DNA from: Geminicoccaceae bacterium
GTDB lineage: Bacteria; Pseudomonadota; Alphaproteobacteria; Geminicoccales; Geminicoccaceae
DNA: 64,000 bases
Direction of reading: 5' to 3'
NCBI GenBank assembly: GCA_025999455.1
Contig: AP024683.1
Span: forward strand, 3,040,451 to 3,104,450
Both the position numbers and the translations under genes were made by a program. Below the pieces are notes generated by a model. The model was given only the letters and a program-made list of their open reading frames with translations, had not been told where the DNA came from and searched no databases. The number at the start of each line of letters is the position of its first letter. Within the stretch, counting starts at the first letter, position 1. Below are positions 24,839 to 33,712 of the stretch, piece by piece.

Positions 24839-26644
24839 ATGGACGCGGGGGAGGCTCCGGCCGAGGGTCGCACGGGCGGCACCGGATGGCGCACGGCGCG
24901 CGCCTTCGGCAGCCTGGCGCGCGGCTTCTGGTCCGGCGCGACGGCTCGACGGGCCTGGTTCCTCACGGGCTCGCTCGCCGGCTGCGTGTTGCTCGGCATC
25001 GCCGCGAACGTCTTGATCGCGAGCTGGAACCGCTGGTTCTTCGACGCCCTCGAGGCGCGCCGGGTGGCCGGTCTCTGGCAGGCGGCCGGCCTTTTCCCGC
25101 TGATCGTCGTCGGCACCGCGGCGATCCAGGTGGGCGTGATCCTCTCGCGCGAGACCATCCAGGTGCGCTGGCGCGAGTGGCTCACGGGTGCGCTCGTCGA
25201 CCGTTGGCTCGCCCACGACCGCTTCTACAGGCTCACGCTCGGCGAGCGCGGCTCGAACCCGGAATATCGGATCGCCGACGACGTACGGATGGCGATCGAT
25301 CCGTTGATCGACTTCGCGATCGGCCTTCTCAACGCCTCGATCTCGGGCCTCACCTTCATCGGCATCCTCTGGAGCGTGGGCGGTGGGATCACCCTCGGCC
25401 CGGCCTGGATCCCCGCCTACATGGTCGCGGCGGCACTCCTCTACGGAAGCCTCGCCTCGGCGGCCACGCTCTGGATCGGCCGCACCTTGCCGCGCCGGGT
25501 GGCCGAGAAGAACGAGGCCGAGGCGCGCTTCCGCTTCGCCTTGACGCGGTTGCGCGAGAACGCCGAAGCGGTGGCCCTCCTGGGCGGTGCGGAGGACGAG
25601 CGCCGGGCGGCACGGCTCCGCCTCGCCGAGCTCGTCGAGCGCTGGCGAGCAGTGGTCTGGCAGTCCGGCAGGCTCACTTGGATCGTCAACGGCAACGCCG
25701 TCCTCGTGCCGGTGGTCCCCCTCCTGCTCGCCACACCGAAATACCTTTCGGGCGAGCTCTCGCTGGGTGCGGTCGTGCAGCTCGCCGCGGCCTTCGTCCA
25801 AGTCCAAATGGCGATCGCCTGGCTCGTCGAGAATTGGCGGGCGCTCGCCAACTGGCTGGCCTCCGCGCGCCGCGTGGTCGAGCTCGCCGAGGCGCTCGAG
25901 GCGCTCGCTTCGACCACCCCGCTCGCCCCGGCCCGTTCGGCGCGTCCCGGCCCGCTCCTCGAAATCGAGGACCTCCGCCTCACCGACGAGCGGGGCCGAA
26001 CGATCCTGATCGTGCCCGCGCTCGGGCTCGAGGCGGGGGAGCAGCTCCTCCTGGTCGGCCCCTCGGGCAGCGGCAAGAGCACGCTCGCGCGCGCCGTGGC
26101 CGGGCTCTGGCCCTGGGGGGCGGGGCGCCTCCGCCTCGCCGCGGAAGCGCGCTGCGTGGTCGTGCCCAGCCGCCCCTACCTGCCGCTCGGCAGCCTGCGC
26201 GCGGCGCTGCTCTACCCGGCCGACGGGCCGCCCCCGGCGCCGGCGCGGATCGAGGAGGTGCTCGCCCGTTGCGGCCTCGCCCACCTCCTGCCGCGGCTCG
26301 ACGAGGTCGAGCGCTGGGACCGGCTGCTCGCCGCGGGCGAGCTCCAGCGGCTCGGCATCGCCCGCGCGATCCTGCGCGCCCCGGACCTCGTGCTGCTCGA
26401 CGAGGCGGTCGGCGCGCTCGACCCGCCGGCCGCCGCCGAGCTCCTCGCGGCGCTGCGCCGGGAGCTCCCGGGCGTGGCGATCCTCACGCTCGCGCAGCGC
26501 GCCGACCTCGCCCCGCTGCACGACCGCGAGCTGCAGCTCGAGCCCGGGCCCGACGGCGCCGTGCTCCGCCCGCTCCCGGGCCGCCCGCGCGCCGACCTGG
26601 TCCGCCCCCTGCCCCGCCCCCTGCCCGCCCGAGGTGCCGCATGA
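24839..26644 (+). CDS. SbmA/BacA-like ABC transporter ATP-binding/permease protein
   Basis: A 601-residue half-transporter: an ABC_membrane_2 domain with about six spans (residues 30-330), including the family motif GERGSNPEYRIADDVR, then an ATPase domain with Walker A GPSGSGKST, Walker B LVLLDEAVGALD and a C-loop AAGELQRLGIARA. The C-loop Ser (LSxGE) is Ala, an unusual change. Relatives (YddA, Rv1819c, vitamin B12 or peptide importers) act as homodimers in the inner membrane. Its stop overlaps the ATG of the next gene (ATGA), so the two products are probably made together. Confidence 0.88.
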   Translation: MDAGEAPAEGRTGGTGWRTARAFGSLARGFWSGATARRAWFLTGSLAGCVLLGIAANVLIASWNRWFFDALEARRVAGLWQAAGLFPLIVVGTAAIQVGVILSRETIQVRWREWLTGALVDRWLAHDRFYRLTLGERGSNPEYRIADDVRMAIDPLIDFAIGLLNASISGLTFIGILWSVGGGITLGPAWIPAYMVAAALLYGSLASAATLWIGRTLPRRVAEKNEAEARFRFALTRLRENAEAVALLGGAEDERRAARLRLAELVERWRAVVWQSGRLTWIVNGNAVLVPVVPLLLATPKYLSGELSLGAVVQLAAAFVQVQMAIAWLVENWRALANWLASARRVVELAEALEALASTTPLAPARSARPGPLLEIEDLRLTDERGRTILIVPALGLEAGEQLLLVGPSGSGKSTLARAVAGLWPWGAGRLRLAAEARCVVVPSRPYLPLGSLRAALLYPADGPPPAPARIEEVLARCGLAHLLPRLDEVERWDRLLAAGELQRLGIARAILRAPDLVLLDEAVGALDPPAAAELLAALRRELPGVAILTLAQRADLAPLHDRELQLEPGPDGAVLRPLPGRPRADLVRPLPRPLPARGAA

Positions 26645-27207
26645 GCCTCGCCATCTATCACGACGCCTGGGACCTCGACCTCGCGATCTGCCCCTGCGAT
26701 CAGCATTTCCTGGACTGGATCGCGGCCCGGGAGCTGCGGGGTGCCCGCATCTTCCACTTCGGCACCGGCAACCACCATCTCGTGGGCCGGCGCTCGGCCG
26801 AGGACGGCCGTGGCAATCTCGTGCTCGGCATCACGGCCTCCCCGCGCGAGCACGAGAGCTACGTGAACCTCGTGATCGACCGCCCCGAGCTGGGCCGCAC
26901 CTACAAGGTCCTGTTCGGCGACATTTACCAGCTGGAGCCGCGCCTCCTGCCCGAGTTCGACGTCGTGACGCTCTTCCACCTCGGCGAGTTCCGGAGCGAA
27001 AAGAACGCCGCGTACGGCGCGATGACGGACGGCGAGCTCGCCGAGCTCCTCCTCGAAAAGCTCGTCCCCGGCGGCTGGCTGCTCTTCTACACGGGCTCCT
27101 TCGCCTACGACGTGGCGGCGGCGATCGCCGACCGGCTCGAGGCCCGGGGTCGCCTGCACCCGGCCGGGACCTTCGCCACGCTCCGGCTCTGCCGCAAACC
27201 GGTCTGA
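26641..27207 (+). CDS. Uncharacterised protein with methyltransferase-like fold
   Basis: A 188-residue soluble protein I do not recognise by name. It begins SLAIYHDAWDLDLAICPCDQHFLDWIA and has a motif-I-like glycine loop (IFHFGTGNHHLVG). A FDVVTLFHLGEFRSE strand and LVPGGWLLFYTGSF follow in the order seen in class I methyltransferases. The acidic end of strand 2 is not obvious, so SAM binding is only inferred. It overlaps the ABC gene by four bases and may modify the substrate of that transporter. It ends nine bases before the convergent DapA-family gene. Confidence 0.6.
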   Translation: MSLAIYHDAWDLDLAICPCDQHFLDWIAARELRGARIFHFGTGNHHLVGRRSAEDGRGNLVLGITASPREHESYVNLVIDRPELGRTYKVLFGDIYQLEPRLLPEFDVVTLFHLGEFRSEKNAAYGAMTDGELAELLLEKLVPGGWLLFYTGSFAYDVAAAIADRLEARGRLHPAGTFATLRLCRKPV

Positions 27208-27216
27208 AAATCGGTT

Positions 27217-28209
27217 CTAGCCGACCGGCTCGAGCCGCGCTCGAGCCGCGCGGTCGAGCGGTCGGGCGCGCTCGAGACCGGCGGTCCGGATCGCCGCCTC
27301 GAGCCGCGCGATCTCCGCGGGCGGGAGCTTGACGAGCGGCGGCCGCACCACCGCCCGCGGCAGCTTCCCCAACAGCACGAGCGCCTCCTTCATCCGGTTG
27401 TGCATGTCGAGGAAGGGCGGCGCGTAGAAGGCCTGGGCCATCGGCAGATAGCGGGCGTGCGCGGCGCGTGCCGCCTCGAGGTCGCCGCGCCGCACCGCCT
27501 CGAACATCGCGACCTGGAGCTCGGCCACGACACTTCCCGCACCCGACAAGAGCCCTCGGCAGCCCGTGACGAGCGAGGAGAGCAGCCAGGCCGAATGGGT
27601 CGTGAGGACCGACACCGGCCGCGGCAGGCTCTGGAGCACCTGGACCTGGCGTTCGTGCAGGACCGGGTCGGCGCACCAATCCTTGATCGCGACGAGGCTC
27701 GGGATCCGCTCGGCGAGCATGACGATCGTCTCGAGCGGGTAGCCGAGGCCGGCCGGCCCGGTGAGCGGGTACTGGAAGAGGATCAAAGGCAGCGAGCTGG
27801 CCTCGGCGATCGTCGCGACATGGGCCCAGGCCATCTCGGGCCGCAATTGGCCGCCCATGGCCATCGTGTTCGAGGGGAAGACGAGGAGCGCCGAAGCCCC
27901 GCCCGCCTCGGCCTGCCGGGCGAGCCGAGCCGCCTGGTGGCTGCCGTCGGCGTAGATCCCGTGCACGACGGGCAACCGGTCGCCCACCTCCTCGAGCGTG
28001 ATCTCCACGACCCGCCGCTGCTCGGCCTCGGTACAGGTCGCGACTTCGCTCGCGTGAGCGTTGACGGTGAGGGCGGTGATCCCACGGACCGAGGCGACGT
28101 CGCGCAGATGCGCGCGATAGCTCGCCTCGTCGATCGAGAAATCCTCGTGGAACGGCAACAGGCAGGCGGGGATGACACCTTCGGGGCGGAAGCGCGGGCG
28201 GTCGGCCAC
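27217..28209 (-). CDS. Dihydrodipicolinate synthase/N-acetylneuraminate lyase family protein
   Basis: A 330-residue TIM-barrel lyase. The Schiff-base lysine sits in SLVAIKDWCAD and the catalytic tyrosine in LILFQYPLTG. The N-terminal GVIPACLLPFHEDFSIDEASYRAHLRDVASVRGITALTVNAHASE is diagnostic of the family, although the GTxGE loop of true DapA is replaced by NAHASE, arguing against lysine biosynthesis and for a catabolic pyruvate-type aldolase or dehydratase. GTG start with GAGGAG upstream. Divergent from the CaiB/MaoC pair. Confidence 0.87.
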   Translation of the reverse strand: MADRPRFRPEGVIPACLLPFHEDFSIDEASYRAHLRDVASVRGITALTVNAHASEVATCTEAEQRRVVEITLEEVGDRLPVVHGIYADGSHQAARLARQAEAGGASALLVFPSNTMAMGGQLRPEMAWAHVATIAEASSLPLILFQYPLTGPAGLGYPLETIVMLAERIPSLVAIKDWCADPVLHERQVQVLQSLPRPVSVLTTHSAWLLSSLVTGCRGLLSGAGSVVAELQVAMFEAVRRGDLEAARAAHARYLPMAQAFYAPPFLDMHNRMKEALVLLGKLPRAVVRPPLVKLPPAEIARLEAAIRTAGLERARPLDRAARARLEPVG

Positions 28210-28364
28210 GGCAGATCTCCTCGAGAGCCCGGACCCGACGAGCCTAGGGGCACGACGACGCGGCGTCGAGCGCGCCACCGTCCACCCGGCCCCGGCGTGC
28301 GCCGCCGTTGACCCCGCGCCGGGCGCCCCGCAAGCTCCGTCCCCGCGAGGATCGGGAGGCCCGG

Positions 28365-29567
28365 ATGCTGCTCGACGGCATGCGCGTGGTGAGCTTCTGC
28401 CACTTCCTGCAGGGTCCGGCGGCGGCCCAGTACCTCGCCGACATGGGCGCCGAGGTCGTCAAGATCGAACCGCCGGGTGGCGGCTACGAGCGCAAATGGT
28501 CGGGTGGCGACGCCTTCGTCGACGGCGTGTCGGCCTTTTTCCTGTGCGCGCACCGCAACCAGCGGACCATCGCGATCGACTTGAAGCATCCGCGCGGCAA
28601 GCAGGTCGTCGAGCGGCTGATCGCCCGTGCCGACGTGCTCATGGAGAATTTCCGGCCCGGTGTCATGGACCGGCTCGGCTTCGGCTGGGAGCGGGTCCGT
28701 ACGCTCAACCCCGAGATCATCTACGCCTCGGCCTCGGGCTGGGGACGGGCGGGGCCGATGGCCGACAGGCCCGGCCAGGATCTGCTCGTCCAGGCCTTCT
28801 GCGGGCTCGTCGCGGTCACCGGGGCGACCCGGCCCACGCCGATCGGCCTCGCCGCGGTCGACCAGCACGGGGGTGCGCTCTTCGCCCTCGGCATCGTCGC
28901 GGCCTACGTCAAGAAACTCCGGACCGGGCGCGGCACGCGGGTCGAGAGCTCGCTTCTCAATGCCGGCATCGACCTGCAGACCGAGCCCTTGACGAGCTAT
29001 CTCACGATGGGCGCCGACCGCTCGATCCTGAAGCGGCAGGAGAACCTCGTCTCTTGGTTCCACCAGGCCCCCTACGGCGTTTACCCGGTGGCCGACGGCT
29101 GGATCGCCTTCTCGATCGTCGATCCCGAGAAGCTCGCCCGGGCGCTCGGCAGCGCCGAACTCGCCGCCATGGCCGGGATCGACCGCTACCGCGAGCGCGA
29201 CGCCTACGCGGCTGCAGTCGCGCGGGCGGTGGCCGACCGCAGCCTCGCCGAGCTCGCCCCGACCCTCGAGGCCGAGGGCATCTGGTGGCAGCGGGTGCAG
29301 GACTACGACGATCTGCGCGAGCACCCGCAGATCCGCGCCAACGGCTGCTTCGTCGAGGTCCCGGTCAAGAGCGGCAAGGCCGTGCTCGTCGTCCATCCCA
29401 ACCGCTACGACGGCGAAGCGCCGGCCGTGCGCCATCTGGCCGCCGAGATCGGCGAGCACGGTCGCGAGATCCTGGGCGAGCTCGGCTACGGCGCGGCGGA
29501 GATCGAGGATCTCGCGGCCTGCGGCGCCGTGGCACTTCCGCAAGCCCGAGCGGGAGGCGAGCGATGA
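28365..29567 (+). CDS. CaiB/BaiF family (class III) CoA-transferase
   Basis: A 400-residue protein of standard length. It has LDGMRVVSFCHFLQGPAAAQYLADMGAEVVKIEPP, the classical N-terminal CoA-transferase III signature, IDLKHPRGKQVVERLIARADVLMENFRPGVMDRLGFG, and the catalytic Asp in DRPGQDLLVQAFCG. It moves CoA between acyl-CoA and a carboxylic acid. GGGAGG lies six bases before the ATG. Its stop overlaps the MaoC-like gene start (ATGA), so the acyl-CoA formed is probably the MaoC substrate or product. Confidence 0.92.
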   Translation: MLLDGMRVVSFCHFLQGPAAAQYLADMGAEVVKIEPPGGGYERKWSGGDAFVDGVSAFFLCAHRNQRTIAIDLKHPRGKQVVERLIARADVLMENFRPGVMDRLGFGWERVRTLNPEIIYASASGWGRAGPMADRPGQDLLVQAFCGLVAVTGATRPTPIGLAAVDQHGGALFALGIVAAYVKKLRTGRGTRVESSLLNAGIDLQTEPLTSYLTMGADRSILKRQENLVSWFHQAPYGVYPVADGWIAFSIVDPEKLARALGSAELAAMAGIDRYRERDAYAAAVARAVADRSLAELAPTLEAEGIWWQRVQDYDDLREHPQIRANGCFVEVPVKSGKAVLVVHPNRYDGEAPAVRHLAAEIGEHGREILGELGYGAAEIEDLAACGAVALPQARAGGER

Positions 29568-30007
29568 GCGAAGTCCCGGTCCGGGTCGGGCAGAGCGTGC
29601 GCTTTTCCAAGACCGTGGGCGAGAGCGACGTCTACCTCTTCGCCGGCATCACGGGCGATCTCTCGCCCAACCACGTCAACGAGCAGGTCATGGCCGCCTC
29701 CTCCTACGGCCGGCGGATCGCCCACGGCGCCCTTCTCGTGGGCTTCATGTCGACCTGCTCGACGCGGATGATCGAAGCGGCACCACCCACGCCCGATGCG
29801 ACCGCCGTCTCGCTCGGCTACGACCGGATCCGCTTCTTGGCGCCGGTCTTCATCGGCGACACGCTGAACCTGACCTACACGATCGCCGAGATCGACCCGG
29901 CGCGCCGCCGCTCGCGCGCGAAGATCGAGGTCACGAACCAGCACGGCACCCTCGTCGCGGTCGCCGAGCATATCCTGAAGTGGGTCCCGAACGTTCGCAC
30001 GTCCTGA
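29564..30007 (+). CDS. MaoC-like (R)-specific enoyl-CoA hydratase
   Basis: A 147-residue hot-dog-fold protein. The hydratase-2 motif is present as FAGITGDLSPNHVNE with the Asp and His active-site positions, followed by YGRRIAHGALLVGFMS. Members reversibly hydrate trans-2-enoyl-CoA to (R)-3-hydroxyacyl-CoA. Translational coupling with the CaiB-family gene suggests a short acid-activation and hydration path, for instance of C4/C5 dicarboxylates, but substrate is inference. Confidence 0.88.
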   Translation: MSEVPVRVGQSVRFSKTVGESDVYLFAGITGDLSPNHVNEQVMAASSYGRRIAHGALLVGFMSTCSTRMIEAAPPTPDATAVSLGYDRIRFLAPVFIGDTLNLTYTIAEIDPARRRSRAKIEVTNQHGTLVAVAEHILKWVPNVRTS

Positions 30008-30033
30008 TCCGGCGGCCGGCAACCGACCGTTAA

Positions 30034-30056
30034 GGAGCGGGCGCTAGCACCGCTCC
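30034..30056 (+). terminator. Hairpin after the MaoC-like gene
   Basis: A 7-bp GC-rich stem (GGAGCGG / CCGCTCC) with a nine-base loop starts 27 bases after the maoC stop and ends 41 bases before the next start. No T-run follows. Termination is plausible, not certain. Confidence 0.35.
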
Positions 30057-30096
30057 CGGGCGCCCCTCGGCCGGGGGCGACGCGCGGTGGGGAGCG

Positions 30097-32103
30097 GTGG
30101 GCGCACGGATCGTCGGCAATCGCGAGGAGAGCGCGGCGGCACGGCTCGGCCGGCGGGCGACGAAGGCCTGGGTCGCGGCGCTCGGGATCGTCGCCGCGCT
30201 GGTGCTCGCGGGCGAGCTCGGGCTGCAGCGGCTCGACCGGGCCTGCGACCGTCTCGAGGCCGCGATCGTCGAGGCGACGGCGGCGCGCGAGCAGATCCAC
30301 CGCATCGCCGCCCTCCTCCCCGAGCTCGCCGAGCCCGAGAGCCGGTCCGCCGCGCTCCCCGAGCTCGAGCGGGCGGTCGAGCTCCTGCGCGCAGCCCGGA
30401 CCCGGAGCGCCGCGGACGGTGCCGGATCCGCCGCGACGACCGCCGACCCGGAGGCCGCCGCGCGCGCGGCCGAGCTCGACGCCTTCCTCGCTCGGGCCGA
30501 GCGGGCGGTCGCCGCGGCGCGCGCGGGCGAGCCCGAGCCGCCCGAAAGCCTCCGCCGACTGCGCGCCGAGGCGCTCGGTCCGGGCCTCGAGGCGAGTGCC
30601 GGGGAGCTCGAGGCGCTCCAGAGGGAGCGCGTGGCGGTCGAGGAGCGGGCCGGCATGCTGCGCGTCCTCGTCCTCACCCTGATCCTGCTCGCGATCCTGG
30701 CCGAAGGGCTCTGGCTGTTCCGCCCGCTCACCCGCCGGCTCGTGGCCCAGGCGGCCGAGCTCGAGCGCCTCGCCCGGCTCGATCCGACGACCGGGCTCTT
30801 GGGCCGCGCCGCCTTCCTCGCCACGCTCGACCGGGCGGTGGCGACCCGCCGCCCGCTCGCCCTCGTCCTGATCGACCTCGACCACTTCAAAGAAACCAAC
30901 GACGCCGACGGGCACGCCGCGGGCGATGCGGTCCTGCGCGCCGCGGCGGCGCGGATCCGCGAGGTGCTGCGCGGCAGCGACACGGTCGGCCGGCTCGGGG
31001 GTGACGAGCTCGCCTGCCTCTTGCCCGAGACCGCCGAGGCGCGGCCGCTCGAGACCGTGCTCAATCGGCTGCGGACCGTGCTGCACGAGCCGGTCCCGTT
31101 CGCCGACCGCTGGCTGCGCGCCGGGGCGACGATCGGGGTCGCCCGCTATCCCGACGACGCCGACAGCGCCGAGCGGCTCCTGCGCGCGGCCGACGAAGCC
31201 TTGATGCGCGCCAAGCGCGCCCAGCGCGGGACGGTCGGCCGAGCGAGCCCCGACGATGCGCCTCGGATCGAACGGTTGGTCGCGGCGTTGCGGACCCTCG
31301 ACGCGGACGGTCCGCCCGAGGAGCTGCCCGGGCTCGACGCGGCGCTGCAGCCGGTCGTCGCCCTCGGAACGGAGCCGCTCGAGCGAGCCCCCCTGCTCGG
31401 CTTCGAGGCTCTCGCCCGCTGGCACCATCCGAGCCTCGGCGCCATCGCCCCGGAAGAGCTCTTCCCGGCCGCCGCGGCGACGGGGAGGGCCGCCCGGCTC
31501 GGCCGCGCCGTTCGCCGCAAGGCGCTCGCCGCCTTCGTGAGCCTCGGCCGCGAGGCGATCGCGGGCCGCTATCTGGCGGTCAACCTCGCCCCGGCCGAGG
31601 TCCTGCACGCCGATCTCGCGGCCGAGCTCGAGGCCGACCTCGCCGAGCACGGCCTGCCCTGGTCCACCCTCTGCCTCGAGATCACCGAGCAGGTCCTGCT
31701 CGACCGGGTCTCGGCCGAGCGCCTCGAACAGCTCGTCCGACTGCACGAGCGCGGCGTGCGCCTCGCCCTCGACGATTTCGGGACCGGCACCTCGGGCCTC
31801 GCCCAGTTGCTCCGCCTGCCGATCGACATCCTCAAGATCGACCGCCGCTTCGTGGCCGCCCTCCCGCGCGACCCCAAGGCCCGCGAGATCGTCCGCGCCA
31901 CACTCGGGCTCGCGGTCGGGCTCGGCCTCGAGGTCGTGGCCGAGGGGATCGAGGAGCCCGCCCAGGCGGCCTTCTTGGCGAGCCTCGGCTGCCGGGCCGG
32001 GCAGGGCTGGCTCGTCGGCCGGCCGCTCCAGGGGCGTGCGCTCGCCGAGTTCTGGCGCGATCGGATGCGCGCCGGCGCCGACCCCGAGCTCGTCCGGAGC
32101 TGA
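30097..32103 (+). CDS. GGDEF-EAL cyclic-di-GMP signalling protein 2
   Basis: A 668-residue paralogue of the protein at 21.6 kb, with spans near residues 25-45 and 190-212 enclosing an Ala/Glu-rich periplasmic helical region. The cyclase signature is GGDEL (301-305), not GGDEF; the inhibitory RxxD site (RGSD) is kept five residues earlier. The EAL domain is complete: GFEALARW (Glu437), NLAPAEVL, CLEITEQVLLD, DDFGTGTSGLAQ. Phosphodiesterase activity is likely; the Phe-to-Leu change may weaken cyclase activity. GTG start after GGGGAG. Confidence 0.9.
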   Translation: MGARIVGNREESAAARLGRRATKAWVAALGIVAALVLAGELGLQRLDRACDRLEAAIVEATAAREQIHRIAALLPELAEPESRSAALPELERAVELLRAARTRSAADGAGSAATTADPEAAARAAELDAFLARAERAVAAARAGEPEPPESLRRLRAEALGPGLEASAGELEALQRERVAVEERAGMLRVLVLTLILLAILAEGLWLFRPLTRRLVAQAAELERLARLDPTTGLLGRAAFLATLDRAVATRRPLALVLIDLDHFKETNDADGHAAGDAVLRAAAARIREVLRGSDTVGRLGGDELACLLPETAEARPLETVLNRLRTVLHEPVPFADRWLRAGATIGVARYPDDADSAERLLRAADEALMRAKRAQRGTVGRASPDDAPRIERLVAALRTLDADGPPEELPGLDAALQPVVALGTEPLERAPLLGFEALARWHHPSLGAIAPEELFPAAAATGRAARLGRAVRRKALAAFVSLGREAIAGRYLAVNLAPAEVLHADLAAELEADLAEHGLPWSTLCLEITEQVLLDRVSAERLEQLVRLHERGVRLALDDFGTGTSGLAQLLRLPIDILKIDRRFVAALPRDPKAREIVRATLGLAVGLGLEVVAEGIEEPAQAAFLASLGCRAGQGWLVGRPLQGRALAEFWRDRMRAGADPELVRS

Positions 32104-32232
32104 GGCCGATCCCGGGGGCGCGAGCGGGGTTGCGCCCGGACGGGCTTGCCGCCCGGCCGCACGGCGCGCTAGCGCTCGCCCGTCGGACGCGGCGCGACCC
32201 GCCGGTCCCCCGTCCGCGGGAGGCTCTCGACC

Positions 32233-33195
32233 GTGAAACTCAGGCTCGTCGCTCTCACTCTGCTCGCGACCCTCGCTTCGGGCCTCGCCCTGGCGCAGGA
32301 GCGGATCTTCTTCGGCATCGCCACCGGCGGTACCGGTGGCACCTACTATCCCCTGGGCGGCATGCTCGCCCAGGTGCTCTCCAACAACGCCACGGTCGGC
32401 GGCAAGAAGCTCGCGGCCACGGCCGAGACCGGCAACGCCTCGGTCGCCAACGCCAAGCTCCTGGGCCGCGGCGAGATCGAATCCGCCTTCGTGGCGGCCG
32501 ACATCCTCGATGCCGCCTATCGCGGCGTGAACCAGTTCCAGGACGGGGCACTGAAGAACCTCCGCGCGCTGGGGGCCCTCTATCCCGAGACCGTCCAGCT
32601 CGTGGTCCGCGCCGATTCGGGCGTGACCAAGTTCGCGGATCTGAAGGGAAAGTCGATCTCCTCGGGCTCGCCGGGCTCGGGTCAGTGGCAATTGCTCGGC
32701 GATGTGCTCGAGGTCCACGGCATGAAGCGCGAGGACGTGAAGGAGGATTTCTCCTCCTTCGCCCAGTCGGTCGACAAGATCAAGGACGGCAATCTCGTCG
32801 CGAGCTTGATCACCGCCGGCGTGCCGACCGCCTCGGTCGTCGACCTCGCCAACGCCACGGCGATCCGGATCGTCCCGCTCGCCGGGCCGGAGATCGAGGA
32901 ACTCAAGAAGCGCCAGCCCTATTACGCCTCGGTCACGCTCGAGGCGAACACCTACAAAGGCCAGAGCGAGCCGGTCGAGACCTTGGCCGTGATGGCGATC
33001 TGGGCGACCCACGCCGCGGTGCCGGAGGAGATCGCCTACGCCGTGACCAAGGCGGCGTACGAGAACACCGAGACGCTCGCCAAGGTCCACGTCCAGGGCA
33101 AGAACATCCGGCTCGAAACGGCGCTGCGATCGGTCTCGATCCCGCTCCATCCGGGTGCCGAGCGCTATTATCGCGAGAAGGGTCTCATCAAGTGA
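32233..33195 (+). CDS. TAXI family TRAP transporter solute-binding protein
   Basis: A 320-residue periplasmic protein with a signal peptide (LVALTLLATLASGLALAQ). The mature N-terminus FFGIATGGTGGTYYPLGGMLAQVLSNN is the TAXI hallmark, with GSPGSGQWQLLGDVLEVHG and the conserved TETLAKVH segment following. These bind dicarboxylates, amino acids or other organic acids for the fused TRAP permease encoded two genes downstream. GTG start. Confidence 0.93.
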   Translation: MKLRLVALTLLATLASGLALAQERIFFGIATGGTGGTYYPLGGMLAQVLSNNATVGGKKLAATAETGNASVANAKLLGRGEIESAFVAADILDAAYRGVNQFQDGALKNLRALGALYPETVQLVVRADSGVTKFADLKGKSISSGSPGSGQWQLLGDVLEVHGMKREDVKEDFSSFAQSVDKIKDGNLVASLITAGVPTASVVDLANATAIRIVPLAGPEIEELKKRQPYYASVTLEANTYKGQSEPVETLAVMAIWATHAAVPEEIAYAVTKAAYENTETLAKVHVQGKNIRLETALRSVSIPLHPGAERYYREKGLIK

Positions 33196-33220
33196 GCGGG
33201 GCCACCGCCGGCCGCGGCCG

Positions 33221-33712
33221 GTGAGCCGGGCCCGCCGCTCCCTCGCCGCCGCGGCGCTCCTCTTGCTCGTCGCCGAGGCGCGCGCCGCGCCCGCCTGCCC
33301 GGTCGAGCTCGTCCTCCGGGCCCTTCCTTCCGGTGCCGAGCTCGCCCGGGTCGGGACCGACGAGGCGGGCGGCTTCGCCCTCGCCTTCCGCCATTCGGTG
33401 ACGCTGCGGACCGTGGTCGACCGCTACCGAATCGAGGACGGCACGATCGTGCAGGTCGAACAGCTCTTCGACACCCACGGGCCGGGCCTTCCGGACGTGG
33501 CCGCACCGGGGCTCGCCTTCGCGCGCGAGGGCGACCGCTTCCGGGTCCGCATGCACCGGCCGATCGGCCGGCTCGTCCTGCGCCCGACGGCGGCGAGCGA
33601 GAACCGGCTCCTCGCCGCGGGCGCGATCGAGCTCTGGCGGCTCGGCGCGCCGGTGCTCGAGCTCGCCCCGGCGCCCTGCCCCGCACCCCGGCTCGCCACC
33701 GAGGACCGATGA
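33221..33712 (+). CDS. DUF1850 protein
   Basis: A 163-residue protein with a signal or anchor (SLAAAALLLLVAEARAAPACP) and the DUF1850 core: FALAFRHSVTLRTVVDRYRIEDGTIVQVEQLFDTHGPGLPD. DUF1850 genes nearly always lie between a TAXI binding protein and a fused TRAP permease, as here, so it is probably an accessory of that transporter; its biochemical role is unknown. GTG start; the stop overlaps the permease ATG by four bases. Confidence 0.85.
   Translation: MSRARRSLAAAALLLLVAEARAAPACPVELVLRALPSGAELARVGTDEAGGFALAFRHSVTLRTVVDRYRIEDGTIVQVEQLFDTHGPGLPDVAAPGLAFAREGDRFRVRMHRPIGRLVLRPTAASENRLLAAGAIELWRLGAPVLELAPAPCPAPRLATEDR

Noticed and set aside
29875-33150. A 1091-codon minus-strand open frame antisense to GGDEF-EAL 2 and the TAXI gene
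   Set aside because: No motifs, skewed composition, and the plus-strand genes in the same place are unambiguous.
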